This document shows, in pieces, positions 28,300 through 36,631 of a stretch of DNA of 64,000 nt. Within the stretch, counting starts at the first letter, position 1. Each line of letters starts with the position of its first letter. Where the stretch lies: positions 1-64,000 of the forward strand of contig CAYRRM010000011.1 of NCBI GenBank assembly GCA_964426675.1, given 5' to 3'. Below the pieces are notes generated by a model. That model was not told the origin of the DNA and searched no databases. It saw only the letters and a list, made by a program, of their open reading frames with translations. Origin of the DNA: DYMC01 sp035406705 (GTDB lineage Bacteria > Verrucomicrobiota > Lentisphaeria > Victivallales > GWF2-50-93). Position numbers and translations under genes: made by a program.

Positions 28300-28456
28300 T
28301 AAAGTTCTTTTAGTGAGTAATAAACGACTTATACTTTCTTAGAAAAAATATAAGCAGAATTTCATCTCCCGTCGGGCTTTGTTTGTTTAATTTTACATGT
28401 ATATTAGTGTTATTTTTCTAAAAATAAGCAAAAAACAGGTTTTAAATTAATAAGTT

Positions 28457-29716
28457 ATGAAAACAAAAGCTGTTAGATTATATGGGAAAAGAGATCTTAG
28501 ACTTGAAGAGTTTGAACTTCCCCCTCTAAAAGATGGAGAAATTCTCGCAAAGGTCATAACTGATAGTCTGTGTATGTCTTCGTACAAGGCAGCAGAGCAA
28601 GGAGAAGCTCATAAAAGGATTCCCAAAAATGTTTCCAAAAATCCAGTAATTATAGGTCATGAATTTTGTGGTGAAATAGTTGAAGTAGGCAAAAAGTGGA
28701 AGAATAAATTTATTCCAGGCCAAAAATTTACTATTCAACCTGCCTTAAACTATAAAGGAAGTTTAGACGCTCCAGGTTATTCCTTCCAGTTTATAGGAGG
28801 TGATGCAACTTACATCATAATTCCAGAAGAAGTAATGACGCAGGATTGTCTACTCCAGTATGAAGGTGACGCATTTTTTCTCGGTTCTCTAGCTGAGCCA
28901 ATGTCATGCATCATAGGCGCTTTTCATGCAAGTTATCATACCAGACCAGGTTCATATACACATATAATGGACATAGTTCCAGGAGGAAATCTTGCGATTT
29001 TAGCAGGAACCGGTCCGATGGGACTTGGCGCAATTGATTATGCAATACATAGAGAACTCAAACCATCTCTGGTTGTTGTAACTGATATAGATGAAGCAAG
29101 ATTAAAGAGGGCTAAATCTTTATTTCCACCTGAAGAAGATTCAAAGAATGGAATAAAATTAATTTATATTAATACTGCAAAATCTGACCCCGTTCAGGAA
29201 ATTCTTAGGGCATCACAGGAAAAAATGTTTAATGACGTATTCGTCTTTGCTCCGGTGAAAGAACTTATAGAACAAGCCGACAAAATATTGGCAAGAGATG
29301 GATGTCTTAATTTCTTCGCAGGACCTACCAATACCGAATTTTCGGCTTTACTCAACTTTTATAATGTACACTATCAGGGAACCCACATTGTCGGTACAAG
29401 TGGAGGGAATACTGACGACATGAGGGAAGCCCTTGAATTAATGGCAAAGAAAAAAATTAACCCAGCCTCAATGGTTACACATATAGGCGGGCTTGATGCT
29501 GTAATAAATACCACTCTCAATCTCCCAAAAATATCAGGAGGTAAAAAACTAATTTATACAAATATTTCGATGCCGTTGACGGCAATTTCAGATTTTGAAA
29601 AATTAGCCGAAGATTCCGATTTGTTCAAGGGCTTATCTGAAATCTGCAAAAATAATAATAACCTCTGGTGCCCTGAGGCCGAAAAATTCCTCTTAAAAAA
29701 CGCTAAAAGCATATAA
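28457..29716 (+). CDS. Zinc-type alcohol dehydrogenase family protein, SorE (L-sorbose-1-phosphate reductase)-like
   Basis: A 419-residue medium-chain dehydrogenase. The start resembles SorE (AVRLYGKRDLRLEEFELP, then ITDSLCMSSYKAAEQGE). The catalytic-domain motif is IIGHEFCGEIVEVGKKW, and the nucleotide-binding loop is AGTGPMGLGAIDYAIH. The C-terminal part VGTSGGNTDDMREALELM is also SorE-like. A SorE-type enzyme would interconvert a sugar phosphate and an alditol phosphate with NAD(P)H. No sugar phosphotransferase genes are adjacent, so the true substrate is open. It precedes murF by six bases and is probably cotranscribed with it. No strong ribosome-binding site is seen before ATG 28457. Confidence 0.78.
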   Translation: MKTKAVRLYGKRDLRLEEFELPPLKDGEILAKVITDSLCMSSYKAAEQGEAHKRIPKNVSKNPVIIGHEFCGEIVEVGKKWKNKFIPGQKFTIQPALNYKGSLDAPGYSFQFIGGDATYIIIPEEVMTQDCLLQYEGDAFFLGSLAEPMSCIIGAFHASYHTRPGSYTHIMDIVPGGNLAILAGTGPMGLGAIDYAIHRELKPSLVVVTDIDEARLKRAKSLFPPEEDSKNGIKLIYINTAKSDPVQEILRASQEKMFNDVFVFAPVKELIEQADKILARDGCLNFFAGPTNTEFSALLNFYNVHYQGTHIVGTSGGNTDDMREALELMAKKKINPASMVTHIGGLDAVINTTLNLPKISGGKKLIYTNISMPLTAISDFEKLAEDSDLFKGLSEICKNNNNLWCPEAEKFLLKNAKSI

Positions 29717-29722
29717 TAATCA

Positions 29723-31123
29723 ATGCTCCTTAAAAGCGAAGAAATATCTCACATCCTACAGGGGAAATGGTCAAACCCAAAATCATTACCACAATATTTT
29801 GATTCTTCTAAAATATTTATAGATTCAAGAAAAATATCAAAAGATTCTCTTTTTATTGCATTAAAAGGAGAAAAGTTTGATGGACATGATTTTATTGATA
29901 ACGCCATTAACGCCGGTGCCTCAGCTATTTGTATTTCAAACACAAAAAAAGTCTCAAGAAATATCACAGTGCCAGTAATTGTAGTAAGTGATACTTCAGA
30001 GGCTTATAGAAAAATAGCTCTGCTAAATAGAAAAAAATCACAAGCTAAAATAGTTGCAATTACAGGAACTTGTGGAAAGACATCAACAAAAGACTTTTTA
30101 CATAGAATTATATCTTTTACTTTCGGAGAAAATACTGTTTTAGGCACAGCAGGAAATACTAATAACCTTATCGGTGTTCCACAAAATTTACTGAACCTTA
30201 ATGAAAATCATAAATTCGCAGTTATCGAAATGGGAACTAATCATTTTGGTGAAATAGAAGAGCTAAGCCTTTGCACTGAACCTGATATTGCAATAATCAC
30301 TTCAATAGGTAGAGGGCATCTTGAATTTCTTAAAAATGTAGAAGGTGTTGCAAGAGAAAAAAGTTGCATATTTAAAGGACTTCGTAAAAATGGAATTGCA
30401 ATAATTCCACAAGATTGCGAATTTCGCAATATACTCTTGAAAGAGGCCCAAAAATATGCCTCAAAAATACTCTCTTTTTCAACAAATAAAAACGCTAAGG
30501 CAGATATCACAGCTAATTGTCTGGAAAATTCTATTGATGGAACTAAATTTAAAATTTTTCTTAAAGATTTTCATCCCCAAAAAATTTCTTTGCCTATCCC
30601 GGGAGTTCACCAGATTTCAAATGCGATTGCTGCAATATTAGCTGCTGTTGAACTCGGTATCCCAATTGCTTCCGCTATTTCTGCTCTCCAATCTGCAAGT
30701 ATATCCGGAATGAGAATGAGAAAAAAATCTATTTGCGGAATTACCTTCATAAATGATGCTTATAATTCAAATCCACAGAGTGCAATTGCCGCATTAAATT
30801 GTTTATCTGAAATTTACCGGGATAAATCAAATTTAATTATTTTTATTGGAGATATGCTCGAATTAGGAAGTGATTCAGTCAAAATGCATATAGAAGTCGT
30901 TTCTCATGCTGTAAAACTTTTTCCGGAATCCCAAATCATAACCGTTGGAAAGTTTATGAACGAAGCTCTGAAGACACTTAAAAATCAAAAAATCAAAAAC
31001 TTCAAAAACTCTATTGAGGCTGCGAAATTCGCAAAAAATATAATTAAAAAAGATCAAATTGTATTTTTGAAAGGTTCTCGTGGCATGGCTATGGAAGAAA
31101 TAGAAAAAGCTTTTGAAGAATAA
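29723..31123 (+). CDS. murF: UDP-N-acetylmuramoyl-tripeptide--D-alanyl-D-alanine ligase
   Basis: A 466-residue Mur ligase that adds D-Ala-D-Ala to the peptidoglycan precursor. The N-terminal UDP-binding domain has FIDSRKISKDSLFIALKGEKFDGHDF. The ATP-binding loop is ITGTCGKTSTKDFL (about 110-125), followed by AVIEMGTNHFGEIEEL and IGRGHLEFL. The C-terminal domain has INDAYNSNPQSAIAAL, characteristic of MurF, and IGDMLELGSDS. Other mur genes are not in the window. Two palindromes (30417, 31022) lie in the coding sequence, encoding Cys-Glu-Phe-Arg and Ala-Lys-Phe-Ala. The gene converges on the hemerythrin gene. Confidence 0.95.
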   Translation: MLLKSEEISHILQGKWSNPKSLPQYFDSSKIFIDSRKISKDSLFIALKGEKFDGHDFIDNAINAGASAICISNTKKVSRNITVPVIVVSDTSEAYRKIALLNRKKSQAKIVAITGTCGKTSTKDFLHRIISFTFGENTVLGTAGNTNNLIGVPQNLLNLNENHKFAVIEMGTNHFGEIEELSLCTEPDIAIITSIGRGHLEFLKNVEGVAREKSCIFKGLRKNGIAIIPQDCEFRNILLKEAQKYASKILSFSTNKNAKADITANCLENSIDGTKFKIFLKDFHPQKISLPIPGVHQISNAIAAILAAVELGIPIASAISALQSASISGMRMRKKSICGITFINDAYNSNPQSAIAALNCLSEIYRDKSNLIIFIGDMLELGSDSVKMHIEVVSHAVKLFPESQIITVGKFMNEALKTLKNQKIKNFKNSIEAAKFAKNIIKKDQIVFLKGSRGMAMEEIEKAFEE

Positions 31124-31156
31124 TCTTAATTATTCAATGAAATATTACTGTTTGAA

Positions 31157-31618
31157 TTATCCACTAAAAGGTCTTGATAAAATGTCTCGCATCTTTTCAA
31201 AAAATCCTTTATTTCTTTCACGATAATCAAGAAGGTGATTTGACATTTTTTTATCCATTACTTTTATGTGTTTTAAGAACCATTCAACAAGCATGTAATT
31301 AAAACGCGTAATCACATTTTTAGAAGGTTCTTTTTGGTCTTTTAACATTGACTCCATTAAAGTCAGTTGTTCTTTGAAATAACGATGTGCTGATATATGT
31401 TCCTTATATAGAGAATATTCTGATTCAATCATCAAATCTTCTTCAAGTGTAAAGTGATATCTTATGTAGCTCTTAAGCAAGTTTATTGTTATCGGGAGTT
31501 TCTCTGCTTCCTTTCCCTCAACAGCGAGTTCAAGAAGAGCATTCATCAGTTCAAAAAACTTTTTATGCTGATAATCTATCTCGTTAATACCGGTTTCTAT
31601 GTCTTTAGTCCATTCCAT
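31157..31618 (-). CDS. Bacteriohemerythrin
   Basis: A 153-residue four-helix protein with a complete di-iron ligand set: DYQHKKFFELMN, HFTLEED, HISAHRYF (H-x3-H) and HIKVMDKKM (H-x4-D). Hemerythrins bind O2 reversibly and serve as oxygen sensors or carriers. The ATG at 31618 overlaps the stop of the upstream AlbA_2 gene (TAATG), so the pair is translationally coupled. A second hemerythrin lies at 35319. The C-terminal 25 residues extend past the core and are basic. Confidence 0.93.
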   Translation of the reverse strand: MEWTKDIETGINEIDYQHKKFFELMNALLELAVEGKEAEKLPITINLLKSYIRYHFTLEEDLMIESEYSLYKEHISAHRYFKEQLTLMESMLKDQKEPSKNVITRFNYMLVEWFLKHIKVMDKKMSNHLLDYRERNKGFFEKMRDILSRPFSG

Positions 31619-32907
31619 TATCTTTTAAAAGTCCCATTTTTTATATAATTTGAAATAGTTTCGTCCAAATTCCCATGTTGTCCCTGAGAAAAATTAAATC
31701 TTTCACATATTTCTTTGAAGACCCTTTCTGAATGTTCCACTGTTCCACTCATTAGATCGGCCGCAGATCGTTGTAGACGCACATGTATCTCAGATATACG
31801 GCAGACATATGAACGCGTAGTCTTTTTTTTCTGAGAAGAAAAATTTATATCCGGTGATAATGAGGTATTTTCCACATCAGATAATTTAAACATTACGCTC
31901 AATAATTCATCAGTGTAACCAAGTTCATAGTAAAATCTTCCTATAAACATCATACTGTCCGTTACAAACCTAAGAAGTTCCAGATAACTAAGAGATGATT
32001 TTTCTTTCCCAAAAAGTCTTTTATAATGAATAAAACCAGAAGAAAAAGCTTGAAGCAAAATTTTATTACTTCTGCATATTACTCTATATGAAATATTTGT
32101 AAAATAACTGTCATCCGCCTTATCAGGATCGAAAAAAGGTGAATCTATTGGATTGAAATATGATTTTAAGACAGACTCTTCTATTTCTGATAAAGAAAAT
32201 TTATCCCCTATAAATTCAGGTGGAAAGATATTGAATTGGAGTTTTATACCATTTCCCCAGTTATTTTCAGTATTCAACTTCTGAAAAAATTTTTCTGATG
32301 ATTGGAGTTGTTCGCCAAATTGTATTTTTGCCTCAGGTTCTAAACTTTTCCTATTTTCGTAAAGTATCCCTCTTAGCATTCTTCCAAGGTGCTCTCTCTG
32401 ATTTCGTAATGCCCTCTGAACAAGTTCATGAACCTCACTCGCTTTATACGCAGGACGACTTGCAGCATCTGCTGTTCTTATATAGAAAAAACCTTGCTGT
32501 AATTCTGAATTGCACGATGCGCAACATACGTGAGGAAGAAGAGAAAAACGCTTTACAACGAATATTACATACTTCTTGCCATCTATAACAGGTTTCTCTA
32601 TCTCAAAATCAATAGCAGGATCAGCAAAACGGTTAATAAAATTACCAACATCCGTGGGATCAAAAGACCTCGATTGTTGCTCAGTTACCCCTGTATATAT
32701 GCAGGGTTTTCCAGATTTATCTTCTCCAACCCCAACTACCAGGTATCCACCATTTGTATTTGCGAGAGCCATGCAATGCCTCGCAAATTTCGCCTTCCCA
32801 TAACGGTTGAGTTTTAGCCAGTTTTGAGCAGCTTTATAATCAAGCTCTTCTGACTCAAACCCACGGTAAACTATTGAACGCCAATCTATTCCCGTATTCA
32901 AGATCAT
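31618..32907 (-). CDS. AlbA_2 (Schlafen-type) DNA-binding domain protein
   Basis: A 429-residue protein with an N-terminal AlbA_2 domain (about residues 10-150): ESEELDYKAAQNW, then CMALANTNGGYLVVGVGEDKSG, and later FFYIRTADAASRPA. The remaining 270 residues are helical and not recognised; they lack the ATPase-like and winged-helix parts of the regulator at 963. A Cys pair with His (HVCCASC, about 126-132) could bind metal. It overlaps the hemerythrin start by one base, so both products are probably made in fixed proportion. I infer an oxygen- or redox-linked regulator, but that rests on pairing alone. Confidence 0.75.
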   Translation of the reverse strand: MILNTGIDWRSIVYRGFESEELDYKAAQNWLKLNRYGKAKFARHCMALANTNGGYLVVGVGEDKSGKPCIYTGVTEQQSRSFDPTDVGNFINRFADPAIDFEIEKPVIDGKKYVIFVVKRFSLLPHVCCASCNSELQQGFFYIRTADAASRPAYKASEVHELVQRALRNQREHLGRMLRGILYENRKSLEPEAKIQFGEQLQSSEKFFQKLNTENNWGNGIKLQFNIFPPEFIGDKFSLSEIEESVLKSYFNPIDSPFFDPDKADDSYFTNISYRVICRSNKILLQAFSSGFIHYKRLFGKEKSSLSYLELLRFVTDSMMFIGRFYYELGYTDELLSVMFKLSDVENTSLSPDINFSSQKKKTTRSYVCRISEIHVRLQRSAADLMSGTVEHSERVFKEICERFNFSQGQHGNLDETISNYIKNGTFKR

Positions 32908-32934
32908 TTCATTTTTTCAATAAAAATACAACAT

Positions 32935-34839
32935 TTACTTATAAAATTCAAATTTCTTTTGAATTTTCCGTATCAACTCGGTAAAATCTTTTGGAGAATC
33001 AAGATGTAATGATGAGTATCTTTCTAAAAGGCGTGTTAAATTATAAAACGCTCTCGGAATAAAGCTAATATAAAATTTCTTTTTTTTCTCTAAACCAAGA
33101 AAAGCAAAGGCTCCAAGCACCTGCATTGCTCTCTGTAAACCTGATATTGTTGCGAATTTCGCAAAATCCTCTCTCGTTATTCCTAATTTAACACCAACAA
33201 AACTTTTAGAAAAAATACCAAAATAATAATCTTCTAATTCAATTATTTCATCTTCATTCAGACTGACATATGCATCGCGTAAAAGAGACATTAAATCGTA
33301 AGTTAAAGGTCCTAAACGCGCTCCCTGAAAATCCACCACAAAAACTTTTCCTCCTTTTAACATTATATTTTGTGATTGAAAGTCTCTATGACATAATAAC
33401 TGTGGAATACGCAGGGCATTTTGAGCAATGGTATCCAATTCATTATCGAGGTTTTTAAATTTTAATAAATCTATTTTTACAAATTTTTTTATAAAATTTT
33501 CGTAAAAGTAATTTGATTCCCATCTAAGTCCATCAAAATCAAAATCTCTTTTTATAACTTTTTTCGCTGTTTTATACGTTTTATTTTGAAAGTCAACAAG
33601 AAAGTTCAAAACCTTTTTATAAATATAAATTTTATTTGAGGAATTTTTTACTGCCATATTAAGAGTAATCTTCCCTAAATCTTCCAATAAAACAGCATAG
33701 TTAACGGGACTAGTCATATAGATTTCAGGGGCATTGATATTCAGGCGTTGAAAGTATCTGGCTATTTTGAGAAATCTCATAAAATCCTTATCTTCACTAT
33801 TGCTTATCATCAGAATTTTTGTTTTCTCTCCAGATCTTCTTATCCGATAGAATAACCTGTTCGAACCTTGTTCTTGCAGATTGCTTATGTGTAGATTATG
33901 CAAATTCTGTCTTTTAAAAAAAGGTAAACTTAATATCTTGTTTGAATCGCGATGAACTGAAAAATTCTTTCCTATTATTTCGTTTTGTCTTAATTCCCCT
34001 TCCTTAATTCTGGTCCCTGGAAGTAAGATACAATTTTTCAAAATTGCCCCTTTGCGAATTTCGCAAATTCCATTTTCTGGTAAGGATAAAAACCCCTCGT
34101 GTGGAATATCTGTTTTTATTTTTGAAAGCCATGGTGGCGTATAAATTTTCCTCAAAAGTATGTCTTCATGAATAGCAAAATATTTCTCAATTGAACCAAT
34201 ATCCCGCCAGTAAATATTATCCTTATAAAGCGCTCCCAATTGCTTTGCATCGATAAGTCTTTTGAATACTTCCACCAGCGGAAAAACAATCTTTTCTTCT
34301 GGGAAAAAATCAAAAACAGATTTATTAAAAATGGCGATTCCAGAGTATGTAAATAATTTGTTATTAGTATTTCCACAATACCCCTTTATTCCTGTTACTC
34401 TGCAGTCCGAAACAGAAATTTTATTATCATCTCCATTTACAAGCAGTAGGGACCCGCATAATTTGCTTTTCAGGTGGAAATCTATCAGTTCTGTTAATTT
34501 TACAGATGAAATTATGTCTCCATTGTGAAGAATAAAAAAATCTCTTTTTGTCAGAAAATCCTTACATTTTAAAATAGCTCCACCGGTCCCAAGAATTTTT
34601 TTCTCAAAAGAAAAATAGATTTTATCTTTAATTTCTTTTCTTATTGTTTTTACTATTTTATCACTCTTGTAGTGTAGATTTATTGCTATACTCTCTGTTC
34701 CAGACATGAGCATTTTTTCAATAATTCCACTTAATAATGTTTTTCCGCAGATTGGCGCTAAAGGTTTTGGTATAAAATCCGTAAAAGGTTTCATCCGTAC
34801 GCCTAAACCGGCAGACAGGATAATTCCTCTGAATTTCAT
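32935..34839 (-). CDS. MurU-AmgK fusion: sugar-1-phosphate nucleotidyltransferase plus anomeric sugar kinase
   Basis: About 634 residues in two parts. The first 230 or so are a nucleotidyltransferase of the MurU type: IILSAGLGVRMKPFTDFIPKPLAPI, FILHNGDIIS and WRDIGSIEKYF. A short hexapeptide-like stretch follows. The last 330 are an aminoglycoside-phosphotransferase-fold kinase (LLCHRDFQSQNIMLKGGKVFVVDFQGARLG) of the AmgK type, with catalytic HRD-x4-N and DFQ. In Pseudomonas these are separate enzymes making UDP-MurNAc from recycled MurNAc and bypassing de novo synthesis. The fusion would channel MurNAc-1-phosphate. GlcNAc or mannose are alternative substrates. ATG 34839 gives the usual start; ATG 34866 is also in frame and neither has a clear ribosome-binding site. 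Confidence 0.82.
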   Translation of the reverse strand: MKFRGIILSAGLGVRMKPFTDFIPKPLAPICGKTLLSGIIEKMLMSGTESIAINLHYKSDKIVKTIRKEIKDKIYFSFEKKILGTGGAILKCKDFLTKRDFFILHNGDIISSVKLTELIDFHLKSKLCGSLLLVNGDDNKISVSDCRVTGIKGYCGNTNNKLFTYSGIAIFNKSVFDFFPEEKIVFPLVEVFKRLIDAKQLGALYKDNIYWRDIGSIEKYFAIHEDILLRKIYTPPWLSKIKTDIPHEGFLSLPENGICEIRKGAILKNCILLPGTRIKEGELRQNEIIGKNFSVHRDSNKILSLPFFKRQNLHNLHISNLQEQGSNRLFYRIRRSGEKTKILMISNSEDKDFMRFLKIARYFQRLNINAPEIYMTSPVNYAVLLEDLGKITLNMAVKNSSNKIYIYKKVLNFLVDFQNKTYKTAKKVIKRDFDFDGLRWESNYFYENFIKKFVKIDLLKFKNLDNELDTIAQNALRIPQLLCHRDFQSQNIMLKGGKVFVVDFQGARLGPLTYDLMSLLRDAYVSLNEDEIIELEDYYFGIFSKSFVGVKLGITREDFAKFATISGLQRAMQVLGAFAFLGLEKKKKFYISFIPRAFYNLTRLLERYSSLHLDSPKDFTELIRKIQKKFEFYK

Positions 34840-34914
34840 TGAAGTTCTACTTTGATTTATCGGCATTAGCAGTATATTTTGTTTAAAAATCTAACTCTTT
34901 GAGGGGGAAAATAT

Positions 34915-35301
34915 ATGCCTTTATGGGCAAAAGTCTATATAATTATCTTTCTTTTATTTACAATCTCAAATATGGGATATAGTATTTATTTGAGGAATAG
35001 GATATTACTTGTATTCTATGACTTCTTTTCCAATATATTTTTTATATTTATAATGCTTTCATATTGGAGACCTGTAGTTAAGGCGTATATATCTCCTGTT
35101 GTCGCTTTGATTTTCTTCTTTATGTTAGGACTTGAAATATATTTTACATCAATGGGAGGTTATGAGAAATTAGGGCTTAGAATTCCAGAAGGTATCACAA
35201 AAGAGGAAATTGAAAAAGCTGTTGCTATTTCCCTCGTATTTTCTGCCCCTGCATACATAATAGGCGCTTTATCAATGCTTAATGTCTTAACAGGAAAATA
35301 A
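34915..35301 (+). CDS. Small integral membrane protein, unknown
   Basis: A 128-residue protein with four probable membrane helices: residues 6-24 (VYIIIFLLFTISNMGYSIY), 28-49, 57-77 (ISPVVALIFFFMLGLEIYF) and 104-124. A short amphipathic segment with KEEIEKA lies between the third and fourth. I do not recognise the family. A GAGGGGG ribosome-binding site eight bases before ATG 34915 supports expression. It lies 17 bases upstream of the second hemerythrin gene and is probably cotranscribed, so a role in an oxygen-responsive membrane process is possible but only inferred. Confidence 0.7.
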   Translation: MPLWAKVYIIIFLLFTISNMGYSIYLRNRILLVFYDFFSNIFFIFIMLSYWRPVVKAYISPVVALIFFFMLGLEIYFTSMGGYEKLGLRIPEGITKEEIEKAVAISLVFSAPAYIIGALSMLNVLTGK

Positions 35302-35318
35302 TAAAAAAAGGAGTAAAG

Positions 35319-35735
35319 ATGCAAAAATTTTCATGGGATGAAAATTTGAACGTTGGAATTCAAATAATTGATGAAGAACATAAGACACTTATACAAAAAA
35401 TTAATGAATTATCCAGCGCAATAGATAAAGGAATTGGAGAAACTGAGATTACAAAAACAATCGGCTTTCTAAAAAATTACTCGCTTGAACATTTTGCAAA
35501 TGAAGAAAAGATTATGCAGGAAAAAAACTATCCCCAAATAAATGAACATAAACAAATGCATAAATTGTTCATTTCTACTATAAATGATATTGAACAAGAC
35601 TATCGCGAAGAAGGAGCAAATAAAGCATTGGTTAACACTATCAATAACCTGCTGCTAAATTGGCTTAAAAATCACATAAGAGAAGTAGACATAAGATTAG
35701 CCGATTTCATTAAAAATGACAAAAAAAATCAATAA
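35319..35735 (+). CDS. Bacteriohemerythrin (second copy)
   Basis: A 138-residue hemerythrin with all seven iron ligands visible: IDEEHKTLIQKIN, HFANEEKIM, HKQMHKLF and HIREVDIRL. It differs from the copy at 31157 along most of its length, so it is an old paralogue or a separate acquisition. AAGGAG precedes ATG 35319. It overlaps prmA by 20 bases. Oxygen binding is expected from the ligand set. Confidence 0.93.
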   Translation: MQKFSWDENLNVGIQIIDEEHKTLIQKINELSSAIDKGIGETEITKTIGFLKNYSLEHFANEEKIMQEKNYPQINEHKQMHKLFISTINDIEQDYREEGANKALVNTINNLLLNWLKNHIREVDIRLADFIKNDKKNQ

Positions 35736-36606
35736 TAGCCCACTTTATGTATGCGAATTTCGCATAAAATCTCCATCTGAAGACCTTGCGTTTGAACTTT
35801 TTTCAGCAATTTCAGATGATTTTTACCTGCAAAAAAGAAATAATTCAGATACACTACTTGTTAAATTTCATTCAGAAAATTATGATAGCATCTTTTCAAT
35901 TAAAAAAAGTATTAAAGAACAGTCTTCATTATTGAAAGAGGCAAAAATTGAGATATTAAAATCACGCATTTTTCAACTTAAAAAGGAAGATTGGACTGAA
36001 AAGTGGAAAAAATTTTTTAAACTACAAAAAATCGGAAAAAAATTAGTCATAAAACCATCATGGATTGACTATATAGCAAAAAAAGATGAAATTTTAATTG
36101 AAATTGACCCTGGAATGAGCTTCGGAACAGGAAAACATGAAACAACAAGATTCTGTCTTGTTGAAATTGAACGCCTGAGAGGGCAAGGCGAAAAATCATT
36201 TCTTGATGCCGGAACAGGTTCCGGGATATTATCAATCGCTGCGTCAAAACTTGGTTATTCCCGCATTAGTGCATTTGATAATGATATTGAGGCCGTAAAT
36301 GTAGCAAGAGAAAATTTTAAAAAAAATTCTATTCCTCCTGGAAAAATAGAACTCCTGTATTTAAAGCTTGAAGAAGCCTACAAGATTAAAAGCCGTTTTG
36401 ATGTAATTGCAGCAAACATAATTTCATCGGAATTAATCAAAAATTCAAAAATTCTAAAAGCACTTTGTTCACCTTCAGGGAAAATTATACTTGCAGGGAT
36501 ACCTGATCTCGATGCAAAAGATGTAATTAATGCATTTAGCGAGTTTAAAATAGTGCTTACAAAATCACGTTGTGGATGGACTGGGCTTACTTTATCAGCA
36601 ATCTGA
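35716..36606 (+). CDS. prmA: Ribosomal protein L11 methyltransferase
   Basis: A 296-residue AdoMet-dependent enzyme that trimethylates ribosomal protein L11. The N-terminal substrate domain leads to IEIDPGMSFGTGKHETTRFCL. This is followed by the Rossmann motif FLDAGTGSGILSIAA, the acidic SAFDNDIEAV and the catalytic-loop strand DVIAANIIS. Length is normal. It starts inside the 3' end of the hemerythrin gene (20-base overlap) and ends with TGA, showing that TGA is a normal stop in this genome. The palindrome at 35753 encodes Cys-Glu-Phe-Arg. Confidence 0.94.
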   Translation: MTKKINNSPLYVCEFRIKSPSEDLAFELFSAISDDFYLQKRNNSDTLLVKFHSENYDSIFSIKKSIKEQSSLLKEAKIEILKSRIFQLKKEDWTEKWKKFFKLQKIGKKLVIKPSWIDYIAKKDEILIEIDPGMSFGTGKHETTRFCLVEIERLRGQGEKSFLDAGTGSGILSIAASKLGYSRISAFDNDIEAVNVARENFKKNSIPPGKIELLYLKLEEAYKIKSRFDVIAANIISSELIKNSKILKALCSPSGKIILAGIPDLDAKDVINAFSEFKIVLTKSRCGWTGLTLSAI

Positions 36607-36631
36607 TTTTTATTTTTTTTAATTTCTGATT

